A DNA stretch of 64,000 nt from Udeniomyces pyricola (Eukaryota; Basidiomycota; Tremellomycetes; Cystofilobasidiales; Mrakiaceae). Below, piece after piece: positions 50,952 through 62,435 of this stretch; within the stretch, counting starts at the first letter, position 1; every line of letters starts with the position of its first letter. Under the pieces are notes generated by a model that saw only the letters and a list, made by a program, of their open reading frames with translations, had not been told where the DNA came from and did not search any database. The DNA lies in assembly GCA_039545295.1 (NCBI GenBank), contig BCIK01000003.1, positions 558,001-622,000 on the forward strand, read 5' to 3'. The position numbers and the translations under genes are program-made.

Positions 50952-53900
50952 ATGGACCCCCTCGTCGCGGTTCCTATCGACGCTAGCGTGACGACCACGA
51001 CAACTCAACTACCGGCAAGTCCCGTCGCCCAAGTTCCCGACTCGCCTACGTCGTCTAAGCTCTCGAGTCCTCCTGCTTCACCCGAGGGTTGGCGAGGCTC
51101 CGAGTTCTCGGTTGATTCTATTACGAAAGGAACCGCCAGATCATCAACCCAGCTACCGCCCGGCACCCCCTCGAATTCATCCTCATCATCAGAACCCTCG
51201 AGTCCCGAGCATATCAACACCATCATCTCTGGGCCGAAATCAGCGACACGTCGCCCTCCTCGCCCTCCTCCAACGGCAGAGGAACTCGCTCTTGCCGCGG
51301 CCAAACGCAACCGGCGAGCTAGTGGTCTAGCCTCGCGAGGCGGTCGAGGTGGCGCTAGGGGAGGCAAGGTGACCACTGGTAGGGGCAAGCCGGCGAGCTC
51401 CAGAAGCGACTCAGCAGCTGCGTCGAAAGGGAAGAAACGTAGAGTGCTCATCTCGAGTGAGGACGAGGATCGGGAGGAGGAGGATGCAACGGGCCAGTCG
51501 GGAGATGGTATCACGATATCCACCGCGTCCACCTCGAGGAGAACTGCCAGGGAGCCTACCGAGGAGGGTGAAATCATCGAGGACGATAGCGTTTCGACTT
51601 CCTCTTCTTCTCAGCGAGCGACGGGAAATCACCAGGCCGATCGCCGGAGTGAGCCCTTTCTCACAGAGGACGACGATCACGGCTCGAGCTCGAATGAATC
51701 CGAACCCTACCACCCATCTCAGCGAGCACCGATCTCGACCTCCAACACATCTCGAGGAAGGGGAGCTTCGAACAGCAAGCGAGGCAAGACATCGCGTACA
51801 TCCTCGACTCCTTCCTATGCCGCCTCCAGCTCACACGCAGCGTCCGGTCCTGCCACTGCACCCTCCTCCTCTTCCGTATCTGGTCTGGCCACGATTCCTA
51901 TCCTCCAATCGCTACCCGATGTGATTAGCAACAACATTCATCTCTTTTCCGACGCATACTCTCCTCTTCAAAGCTCGACTTCCCGGCTCGGTCGGGTGAC
52001 CTCGATCCGACGCCCGCTTCCCACCTCGTCATCTTTCTCACCTGGCACTATCCTCGCGGCTGGCGAGGGCTGGGAGGGTTACCTGACGGCTCCTACCTCG
52101 ACTCGCGTCGGTGACACTCTGCGGATTGGCGAGTCGAGCATCGAGATTGTGCCTGAAGGAACATCGCCCGCCGCAAAGGTAGATAAGAGGAAGAAGGGTA
52201 GTGGAGGAACTCGTTGGCCAAGTGGACGAGAGGGAATGCCTCTCCTTCAGGGTTCGAATAAGAGAGACGGCGAGAAGGAGGTCATGGGTGGGTCTCATGT
52301 CGCAAACGAAGCCACGGTTTCGGCTATCGACAGGGTGGTCGAGGAATCGGCTTTGCGTAAAGAACCCCCAGTCGAGAGTAACGCTTCAGCAACAATCATT
52401 GATGTAGACCGACAGTCGGAAGGTCCGCAGGCCTCTGTCGAGCCATCGTTCGATAGCAGTACTCCAACCAAGCCTGACAAATTCGACTCAGCTGATTTCG
52501 GGGACGACCTCACCGGCCCTAACGAACGACGACGGAGTGGTCGTGTGCCAGTCAAGCGAGAGTTTCTCGTCGAGGAGTTGCTGGCGGACAAGGGGCGGGG
52601 GGAGAAGGACAAGGAGAAGGAGACTTCGACGAGGGTTGGTTCTGAAGGAGGCAGCAGCGAGAATGCACAGGCTAGCAAAATCAGACCGGATCATCCTAAG
52701 GAGGTGCACATCGTCAATCGTACGTACCTTACCCTCGGCTTGGCTAGTCCATGGGCTCGGAAATATGCAGAGTGGTGACAAGTCGGCTGATCGCATTTCC
52801 CGTCTTGTTCTGCTGGCGGTTCGCAGAACCCACGCCCCCCGTCTTACCCAGCCGAGAATCTTCGCAGCCGGCTGACCACGCCGAGCGCCCCTTGGCTCCA
52901 TCCTTCAGACCGGTTGCCCAAGACCCACTTCCACTGCCGAGACGCGTTGCTAAGTCTCGATCCTCGACACCGGCATTTGCCTCGCCGTCTGCCTCAATGA
53001 CTCAGCAACAAATGAACGCTATCGAGAGTGCAGTCATGGACGAGAGCCGGGCCTTGCAGCTAAAGATTCGGCAAGACAGGATGGACCAGATCGATGCGTG
53101 AGTAGCGCATCTCTACCTTCATGATTTCGTGAATGATATAGTCAAGTCTGGTCAGTCATGCTGACGACCTTTTTTATGTGCACCCTTTACCCCCTCCTTT
53201 CCGCGCCTCGTCCTTAGCGAACTCATCGTTCTCGATTGCCTCTCAGGAGCTATCGCCGACTCGTCATCGCCAGAACTTTCCATACTGTTAGGAGATCTCG
53301 AATCGAGGATGCAGAAACGAGCGGCCATCATCGCTGCACGTCGATTGTGAGTCGGTTTGTCTCTACATACACTATGCGGTGCGAGTCTAAACCTCGTGGA
53401 CTTAATCCCCAACTGTGATCCTGATACCATTTGTTGGCGATCGGTTCTTGTTTCCATTTTCTCTCGACAGAGCGACCGAGACCGAGATTGATAACGTCAA
53501 GCGTACAGACGACATCGCCGTCTGGAACTGGTGGGACGTACGTGACATATCTTTACCGCGTGACTTCCTCACACGAGTCACTGGCTACTATGGCTTTGCC
53601 TGACTGACTTGTTATACTTTTTGCTTTCTTTGGGCTTTTCGTGTGCCTTGATTCCATGTCCTCTCAGAACGCTCGAGTAAGCCTACAAGATAGCCAAAAG
53701 CACGACCTTTCGCGCAAACTTCACAATGCTACGCGCGAGCATCAACGCATCGCCATCTCGCTTCTTCCCCCTTCTGAACGCATCGGCCATACCCCTATCA
53801 TGCTCGGAGGTGGAGCTCGATTTGCTCCCAACCCGCGATACGACCCTAGTCGATCATCATCTTGCCGTTCCTCAACGAGCGGCAGCAGGCCCAAGCCGAC

Positions 53901-55656
53901 TCAACACAGCGACGAGCTCCATGTCGAGGGAGAGGTTCCGAGCATCCTCGGCCTTGAGCAGCAGGAGATTGAATCAGACATGGACAAGCTTGGGCTTGGT
54001 CGGGCCAAGCGAGAGGCGGAGGAGCGGATCGCAGCAGCCCATGCGGCCGAAGAAGAGAGGAAACGCGAGGCCGAGAGGGAAGCAGAACAGCTGGAGCGTG
54101 AGCGCGAGTGGGAGCAGCACCAGATCCGAGAGCGGGAACGAGAACGTCAGCTCAGGGAGCTCGAGTTCGATCGCCAGCGAGAGATGAGGTATCTCCAGGA
54201 GGAAGCCCAGAGGATGAACGCCATTCACGAAGAAGGAAGACAGCCTCCTACAAGCTCTACCCAACCCGCCTCAGCTTCAGCTTTAGCACAGATTGTATCC
54301 ACTGCTCCCCCTCTCATTGGTTCCGGCGGCATGGGCATGATTGCCAGTCAAAGACAAGCCGCCTACCGATCTCTGCCCCCTCAGCACGCCGACTCACGCC
54401 ATCATTTGCCCACGCCGCCCCCTCCTTCGGCTTATGGCGGCCACGATGAACCGATGCGTGTAGCTCCTCCCCTCTTCAGCAGTCGTCATTCCCAACCATC
54501 ACTCTCTAATCCACACTATCTCTCTCCGCCCGCTGCACCCCCTGCGCCTGCCGGTCCGGCCTCTCGTCAAGGTCATCATCAGCACACCTCGCCGTACAGC
54601 AACAATTATGCAAGCTTTCCAGACCCTCCTAATGGTTACCATGGACCTCCCGTCTCCTCTTCTTATACCCCGAATCCGCCCATGCTCCCTCCACTGTCGT
54701 CTCAGACAGCGGGCATGCGGCCATGGGCGCCTCCTCCATTTGGCTCGGCGAGCTCGGGAAACTCAAGCTTGGTTTCTACTTCCTCGTTACCGTCCAAGCA
54801 TCGATCGATCCTTTCTCCTGACGAGATGCTCGGTGGCAGTCATCATGGTAGCAGCATCGTGCCCGTACCTCACTCCTCGGGTAGCAGCGCTTCTACCTCG
54901 AACGGTCACGCGGCTCAACCCTCTTCTTCTTCGGGTCGACACCACGCCTCCTACTCCTCGTCCTCGGCGGGCCCGCATCATCAACACTCTCAGCATCAGC
55001 CACCATCCTACGCCTCCCAGCATCACACGTCTCTTCCCTCGCTCGCATCTCTGCCTGCTATCCAACCCCATCTGCCTTCCCTTTCATCGTCGTCATCATC
55101 GAACCCGTACTTCTCTGCCAACACGCTACCGCCACCCCCTTCGTCCTCATCCTCTTCCTCTCGAGCTGGTTCTCAACAGCAGCGTGATCCTCATCGACGG
55201 TCGTCTTCGATCTCTTCGTCCCATTCGCAACAACAGTCGAATCACCACCACTCCCATCATCAGCAACCGCAGCAACAGCCGTCGCAGCAGCACCCTCCGC
55301 ATCATCCGCCGCCGCTCAGATGGAATCCGCCCGCATCGTGGAACAACGGACCTCCTCCGCTACCACCACCATCCAACAACAATGGATACCCCCCGCCATT
55401 TCTCACTGTTCCCCATGTGAGCCCTCCTTCCGCTCACGCCCATCATCATATCGCATCGACCGGCCTGTTGCCGCCCCTCAACCACGGGTACGCGAGTAGC
55501 AACGGCGGACATCACGACAAGAGACTCAGTCCGCACTCGGTGTCAACTGTAATTGCTCCGTCGAATGGAGGGCCACCGGAACTTTCGCCTTCTATGATGC
55601 CTGCGGTGGGAATAGTCGGCAGTGGTCGTGAACAGCAACGATGGCATGGATATTGA
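50952..55656 (+). CDS. Large disordered nuclear-type protein with a possible Sds3-like helical segment
   Basis: Five exons (50952-52719, 52827-53097, 53218-53346, 53471-53537, 53668-55656) keep phase and give 1407 residues. The N-terminal 590 residues are Ser/Thr-rich with basic and acidic patches (GKKRRVLISSEDEDREEED), typical of chromatin proteins. Exons 2-5 encode a helical region at about 660-780: SRALQLKIRQDRMDQIDAEL, SILLGDLESRMQKRAAIIAA, TEIDNVKRTDDIAVWNWW and SRKLHNATREHQRIA. Its layout (helix, 'LL..LE.R...R...A.R...E...', then a helix with basic end) resembles the Sds3/Dep1/BRMS1 family of Rpd3L histone deacetylase complexes. A strongly charged coiled coil follows (about 855-945, Glu/Arg-rich), then 450 residues rich in Ser, Pro, His and Gln. 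If the family call holds it would act in transcriptional repression; it is tentative. Confidence 0.6.
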
Positions 55657-56592
55657 GTGTGGGCTTTCAATTACAGTTTTTTTTTTCTTCCTTTTTTCTC
55701 TCTCTTCCTACTCACTGCTGCGTATCCAATTCACTGCAATCTCCACATATATACACACGTTCCTCTTCCTCTCCCTACCTACTTTTTCCTACATCAACAT
55801 GTGTGCTATGACTCGGTTGTTGTCAACTTTCTCTTTTACTTTCCCTTTTCTTCTTCGCAATTGTCCTCTCTTTCTTTTTCTTTTTCTTCTTTGACCCCAT
55901 CGAGAAGAGTGCGAGGTCCTTATATTCATCATGCCTCTCCTTAGCCAATCTCTCTCTTTTTCTCGCCCCCCCCCCCCCCCTCCACACACACTTCCCTTGG
56001 TCCCTTCTCTTTACTATAAATTTCCCATCCAATCGCATAGTCATCACCTTTGCTTCTATCTATCGTGTTAACTTCAATGCTCCGCATTCGATATCGATTC
56101 AATCTCATATATATATCATTGAATCGTCCTCTTCTGACTTTAGTTTCAATCTTGGTATTTCCCTTACTACTTATTAGTACAACCTATGGCTTAGCTACGC
56201 GCTATAGACTAGCTAGCTAGTATCAGTCAATTTGCTTTTCGACTGTCACATCCGTACACATCGTACATTATACACTGCACATAATGTTTGATAATAGACA
56301 CGCGCAGGATCCAGCATGACCATACCGGTACTACATAACCGAATCGATGACGTCACGCGTGCGATAGAGAGAGACATGTGATGTTTGGTTTCACACATCG
56401 ATTCTATTTTGGACCCTGCGGCTTCTTCTTCTCAAACCGTCGATCCTCTTACTCACCTACAGCAGTGCTACTCTATATCGTACTCATATCGATACTTTGA
56501 CCACATACCCCATCGACCAAATATATCCCTCCTTTCTTATACACATCACAGTCATCAAACCACATCCATCCATCCATCACATCCTACACCAC
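55657..56592. other. Intergenic region
   Basis: The first 400 bases are pyrimidine-rich on the plus strand with a C run at about 55966-55980, compatible with a 3' untranslated region. AT repeats occur near 56107. The 60-90 bases before 56593 are pyrimidine/CAT-rich. No gene is seen. Confidence 0.4.
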
Positions 56593-58118
56593 ATGTCTCA
56601 TCTCCATTCCCCACTTCCTATCTTGTCGTTGGATCCCCTTCCCGAGACCTCCCTCCCGACGTCAAGCGAATCATCCGAACCGTTCCTACACGCTTACCTC
56701 CAGTCGGCTCAACGGTTGTTGGCGTCGTTCCCGAATGCCGAGGCCGATTGGAAGCAAGGCAAGTCGCACGTCGATGAGACTGTCGAGAATTGGACGAAGC
56801 AGGTTGGGTCCGAAAACCAGCATCGACGACCGCGTCGCTCGAGCCTTGGGACTCCTCAAGGGGAAGGTGAGGAGAAGTCGATGGTGCTTAAGCCAGGAGA
56901 GCATTGGTGTGCGAGGAGAAGTTGGCACGAAGAGGAGAAGTACGCGGATTTCAAGGTGTGTTCTCGTTGAATTCACTAGAGGTGGATGTCTCTTCTTGTT
57001 GAGTAAATGGGGACGTATGAAAGTGACCGATGGAGAGAGATGCCAATCCTCAAGATGGTGCTATCCAGAACCATCAGTAGCGGATCCTTAGCCCTGACTG
57101 GCTATAGTCACTCTTACTCGCCGAGAAGGGGGCCATTGCTGATGATTGACTATTCCGCTTCGTCCATCTCGTCTATCTTCGTCCGTCTATGCATTACTCT
57201 TCCCCTACTACAGGAAGGTCTCTTTACCAACCATGCTGTTAACGAAAGGTGGGACTCTCCTTCAAGTTTCAAACTGAAATCATAGCCAGATCGTTTTAGA
57301 CCCAAGAAGAAAAAAAAAAACGATTGAAACTGGCACATTGAACTAACTTCTGACCTTATCTTTTTATCTGTCCTGTTCAGCCAATACATCCCAGCCCTTA
57401 TGGAAACCCTTCTGCTTCACCCTTTGACCCTCACTCCTCCCTCCGCGACGCCCCCGGTCAACTCGTCTATCCCGTTTCTAGCCAACGTCTACCGCCTGCA
57501 CTACAAGCTTTCCGGCCCCTTGTCGCCCCGAACATTCATCGTACTCCTCATCCAACAAGAGACCATTCCAGGAGCCGAATTTATCAACATCCAGGTCCCG
57601 GTAAGTATGGCGAACGTTGTGGAAGGGGTGGGAGAGGAGAAAGGGAGGGTGAGAGGAAAGTACGTCTCGGTCGAGAGGGTCAGGAAAGTTCAAGGAAAAG
57701 GTCTGGAATGGACGTACGTGCTTTTTCTTCTTCTCGCTTTTCGGTTCTCCTTCGTTTTCTACTTTTTCTTCTTCTTTTCCCCATTTCTCAGAAGCATCTT
57801 TGCTTCTCAAAACGTGAAGATATCAGAAACTGGATCTTGAACTGACCTTATCTTTTCTCTTGTGTTTTCTGACGATATCATCCCATACCCGACCCTGAAC
57901 CCCCTTCCCTTCCATCCTCTTCCGGCTTCTTCTTCTCTCTTTCCACACTCGTATCGGAACACAGCATGATGACCGCCTCCACGCCCGGCGGGTCGATCCC
58001 TCAATTCCTCGTTGATCGTTCCCTGCCCGGGGAGATCGCAAAGGACGTCCCGCTCTTCCTCAATTGGATCCATCGCCGCAACGAAGGCATCTTGCAACTT
58101 CCTTCGCCAAGCGCATAA
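56593..58118 (+). CDS. DUF3074 START-like domain protein
   Basis: Four exons (56593-56955, 57214-57248, 57381-57713, 57965-58118) give 294 residues. The protein has the layout of fungal DUF3074 proteins, which have a START-like (lipid-transfer type) fold: EHWCARRSWHEEEKYADFK, the short exon EGLFTNHAVNE, HYKLSGPLSPRTFIVLLIQQ, FINIQVPV, then GKYVSVERVRKVQGKGLEWT joined across an intron to MMTASTPGGSIPQFLVDRSL and PGEIAKDVPLFLNWI. The YVSVERVR and 'EW-MATAS-GG' motifs are those I recall as typical. A lipid ligand is likely by fold but none is known from the sequence. The 35-nt second exon is needed to keep phase. It is convergent with SPB4. Confidence 0.82.
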
Positions 58119-58840
58119 AGCCTCTTTCACTCCCTCCCCTCCCCCTTCGTCCCTCGCGTTCTCTCTTCCCTGCTTGATCGCATACTCTGCCGACAATCAT
58201 TTCCGGAATCCAGGAAAGAGATTAGGCGTAAAGACTCCACGTCGAATATATATATAAAAATTAATAATCTCAAGTATAGAGATTTCCCGTTTCACGGCTT
58301 GCATGAAAGATCTCTCTTTTTCTTGTCTCTTGTTCTCCGATTCATCCCTGTGAATACCTTTTGACTCGCGGACGGGATACAGGCTCAGGGTATCGATCGC
58401 CGTCCCTTTCCCTACCATCGATCAGGCCACCTATTCCGACTCTTCTTGATCGTACAAGATATGCGGCCTGCATATATATATATGTATAGTCCATACCTTT
58501 ACATCCCCAACTAGTTCACCATCACGTCCATCCAGTCTACGCACATCGAGGAATGTCCAAGAACAACACAGTTTTCCCAAGACGAAGAATATATAGTATG
58601 CAAAGGTCGATCATGGTATTGATACAACAAATCTCGAAAAAGGGAAGAGGGAAAGATAGTCATTGAAGACCGGCTGCTCTATAGTAGTATATATGTCAGT
58701 GTATATATGCAACTTTCATCCCTCACACATACACATGCACACCGACCGGCCAAACCCCCTCTCATCGTCAGTGCCATCATCATCACCGTCCTTCGCTGAC
58801 CCTTCAACTCCGTATCCCAAGACCCCCCTCTAACCCTCGC
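58119..58840. other. Convergent intergenic region, DUF3074 gene / SPB4
   Basis: AT-rich with several TATATA runs (about 58247, 58470, 58590, 58685). The 80 bases after the DUF3074 stop codon are pyrimidine-rich. No gene is seen. Confidence 0.4.
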
Positions 58841-61800
58841 TCACATATCTGAGAAATCCATACCACTTCCCGCTTTTGCACCACCACTAACCACGCCGCC
58901 CCCCATCCCATTTAACCCACCCCCTTTCTTTCGTTCATCCATCTTCTTCCGCTTATTCTCCCGAATAACCTCTTTCCAATCCTCCTCTTCTTCCTCACTA
59001 CTCCCATCACCTCCCTCTCCCTCGGCTCCCCCACCCGAAGCGGAAGCCGGGGTCGAAGTCGCCGCCGCCGCCGTGACGACACTCTTCTCAAACGCCCGTT
59101 TCTTGCCTTTCATCTCCTTGCGAGCTTCCTTTTCCGCTTTCTCTTCGGCCTTCTTCGACCACGCCGGCGTCGTCGTCGTCGGCTTCTTGGTCGAAGATAC
59201 TTTGGGTTTCGGCGGTTGCGATAGTTCGAGGAGACGTTGGGCTTCCCGAGGTTTCGACGCGTACGAGTACGTTGACCACTGTCGGGCAGAGGTGAAGAGC
59301 GCCGAAAGAAATCAGGGAGAAAAGGGGAAGGGGGGGGGGGGAGAGGNGGATGGTCAAAGTAAGAAGGTTGAGTTCAGGTTTTCAGAAGCAGGCAGATAAG
59401 GATGCAGGAGTTCAAGGATACAAGACGTACATCGAGTTCAGCATCCTTCCACACACGATTAGTTTGAGCGGCATCATCATCCTCGTCTTCCTCTTCTTCT
59501 TCTTCCTCCTTTTCCTTCTCTTCATTCTCCGCCTCGGGTTTCGGCCCATCTTCCATCTTTTCTTCTCCCACCTCGGCCTGCTTCACGTCAACCACATCAT
59601 CTGCCTTGACCTCTCCCTCGACTCCCTCCATTTTTCCCTCCTCTGCGTCTCCGCCCTCCTTCTTCTTCTTTTTCTGCTTCTTCTCCTCCTCCTCTTCCAT
59701 CCTCTTTCTCCAAGCCCTAACTTCTGGTCCACCTGGCATCCTCAGCAGCCCAAAGCCCTCGGCGACACTGCCCAAGTCTAACTCCTTGATACGGAAGATG
59801 TAGTTTGCCTCGTGTTTCGAGTAGGCCCGCACGAACGAGACGAACGCTTTCAACGACCGATCATGCAGGTCCCGGTCGGAGAGGAGCAGAGAACGAAGTT
59901 GAGGAAGAAGAGGGAGAGGGAGAAGGGAGGGAGGTGGCGTCGGAAGTGGGGGATGGGGACGTAGAGGGATCTTACGGAGGGCAAGGAAATCTGGGGAACA
60001 TAGAAGAAGGATTAGGGGAAGGAAGACAGTGATAAAGCCAGAAAAGTCAAGACGGATAAGTCATCGCCTCATACAGGTCCAAACGACTCTTCGATGAACG
60101 CATGATAGCTAACATCCACAAAATAGAGGAGGTTTGAGAGAACAGCAAGCATACCGATGTACGCTTCTTCGGCCCCTTCCTCAATCAACACGACCGCTCT
60201 TCCCTTCCTACCCGCCCTGGCTGTTCTTCCGGCACGATGGCTAAAGTTTTTGGGATCCTGAGGAGGGTCGTACTGGACGACGAGGTCGACATCGGGAAGA
60301 TCGAGACCGCGGGCGGCGACATCAGTGCAGAGAAGAAGAGCCGGCGTCATCGTCGTTGAAGGATGTTTCGTGAAGGAGGAGAGAACGGAAGTGCGATGCG
60401 TCGGAGGGAGATGACCGTGCAGCGAGGAGACGGTGTAAGTGGAGAGAAGAGGAAGTTTGGAGAGAACCTATGTGTGTAGATACATGTGGACATATGTGGA
60501 TGTGATCAGGTGCAACAATGAGGGAAATGGAATGGTTGGATCCAGAGGAACACGGAAAAGAAGCCGATAAAGGATTAGATCACGTGAAAGGGCAAGTCTT
60601 GAGCTGAACCTCGTTCGTGGACGCGCAAGGACGATTGGCCCCTCCTTGCACAAGGACACTCTTCTCAGGCTCGAACCTTACGGAATTCACTCACCCTGAA
60701 GAAATAATCGACCGCCGCACATGTCGCCATGTAGACAATGAACTTGCTGCCCCCTCCCTCCCTCGTCCTCTCTGCCTCCAAAACCCTCAAGAGATTTTCC
60801 ATCTTCTCTCCTCTCTTACACACCAGACTCATGTTGGTTAACCCGACTGGCATTCGTCTCTCCTTGCCTGCGATGTCTCCTCCTTCTTCCGTCATCTCGC
60901 CCGTCTCGGGGTTCGTTACCATGAGCGGACGACGGGATTTCGATTCGACTTTGACGACAATCCGGACGGGGTTTCGGAGACCGACACGGACAAGCTCAGA
61001 CAACCCATCGGTCATGGTGGCAGAGAAGAGACCGGTGCGACGTTGTTTCGGCAGGTGGGAGAGGAGACGAGTGAGTGTGGGCGAGAACCCGAGGTCGAGG
61101 AGTCTATTGGATGTTGAAAGAGGATTAGTTAAGCCAGACAGAAGGTGAAGCGATGAGTCTGGATGATTCGAGAGGCTTCTCAGTCTTGTGGTGAATTAGA
61201 CACCAGTGTAGGATCTTCCTCCACCTTCGCATATGTCCGTCAAACACACACGCAGGCCGGCCATGGCTCCGTCCTTCCCTCTCTAAGCCAGGTCTTGGAT
61301 CTGGAACTCACCTATCAGCCTCATCCAACACGAGTACCTCCAGCTCCTTTACTCTCACTACTCCTTTGCCTCTTCCCAACAAGAATTCATCGACTCTTCC
61401 TGGCGTGGCAATGACGATGTTGGCTTCGGTATCAAGGAAACGGGCAAGATCCTGGGCAGGCGTCGACTCTTTGCTCGATATGAGGAGAAGGGGAGGAGGG
61501 AGAGACTCGTGCGTAAAGAGAGAGAAGATGGAGTGAATTTGAGTGGCGAGTTCTCTGTTGGAGAAAGAAGGGGAGAAGTGGTGTGTGGGAAGGCAATGTT
61601 AATCAATCGATAACATGGAGAAAGGGGATTCAAGAAGGAACAGAAAGGAAACAAACCTCGTTGGAGAGATGATGAGGGCTCCGATTTCGTCCCGCTTGAG
61701 TGCATTTGAACGTCTAAGAATCTTTTCGATGATGGGAATGACGAACGCAAGGGTCTTGCCCGAGCCTGTGACGGCCTGTTTGATAGGAGGAACGCGTGAG

Positions 61801-62160
61801 TCTGGTCAATCGGGGAGGGAGGGGTTGCAAGGGTATTCGAGAGGGCGACGAGCATGGTTGGCTCAGTGGACTGGCTGGTTGAATCATACCTCTACGACGA
61901 CGTCTCGGTTGGCCATGAAGAGAGGGATGACACTCGCTTGAACAGGTGTCATCTGGTCAAAGTGAAGTTCACGCATGCGGTCGGCTCTGAATGGACCGCC
62001 AGAAGGAGAAGAGCGGGAGATTGATTCAAGTCAGTTTACGCATGCTGGGGCCGGGATTGGAGTGATACTTATGGGTGAATGATGCTGACACCCAAGGCGT
62101 GAGAGGCTGCTTGAGGTTGTGCCATGGACCGGCAAAGGACGGGGCGTTGGCGAGGGACAT
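58841..62160 (-). CDS. SPB4: DEAD-box RNA helicase Spb4 (DDX55-type)
   Basis: ATP-dependent RNA helicase of the nucleolus needed for maturation of the 60S ribosomal subunit. Eight exons, in coding order: 62160-62069, 61986-61890, 61775-61657, 61554-61312, 61103-60695, 60467-60155, 59990-59431, 59278-58841; they give 756 residues. Motifs in order: [10 protein letters not shown] (Q motif), AVTGSGKT (I), SPTRELA (Ia), ATPGR (Ib), LDEADRLLDLGF (II, with DEAD), FSATM (III), [16 protein letters not shown] (V) and [10 protein letters not shown] (VI). The Spb4-specific block follows: [32 protein letters not shown] and [13 protein letters not shown]. The C-terminus is a long Lys/Glu-rich tail. An intron in the tail region (59279-59430) contains an unresolved base in a G run. 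Joining exon 6 directly to 59990 restores EEAYIDFLALRK; an intervening 34-nt candidate exon was rejected. Confidence 0.95.
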
Positions 62161-62435
62161 GATGGTGGTGGATAGTCGGTAGTGGTGACTGACTGGTCAC
62201 GGGGGTGTTTCCTTTGGAATTTGGTTCGCTTGCAAGATTTGGCCAGATTTCGATTCGGCCAAGAGCGCTTTCCTTTTTCGAACGACCATTGACCGACCCC
62301 CCCGTCAACGTGTCAACGGTGAATGAACCACCTGATCATCGGATCATCCTTCTTCGGATCATCAATCACATCACACTCCACCAGCCGTCCTTGATCCCCG
62401 TCATCTCCACCCACAGCCGTTCCTTTTCAGCCGCC
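62161..62435. promoter_or_regulatory. Shared divergent promoter, SPB4 / TFIIIA-like gene
   Basis: Only 275 bp lie between the start codons of two genes read outward, so the promoters must be adjacent or shared. There is no obvious TATA box. A C run and GATCATC repeats (62332-62370) are present. Confidence 0.65.

Noticed and set aside
60075..60108. 34-nt candidate exon in SPB4 with AG/GT borders ([12 protein letters not shown])
   Set aside because: Including it breaks the frame of the next exon; skipping it gives [15 protein letters not shown], the conserved Spb4 sequence.
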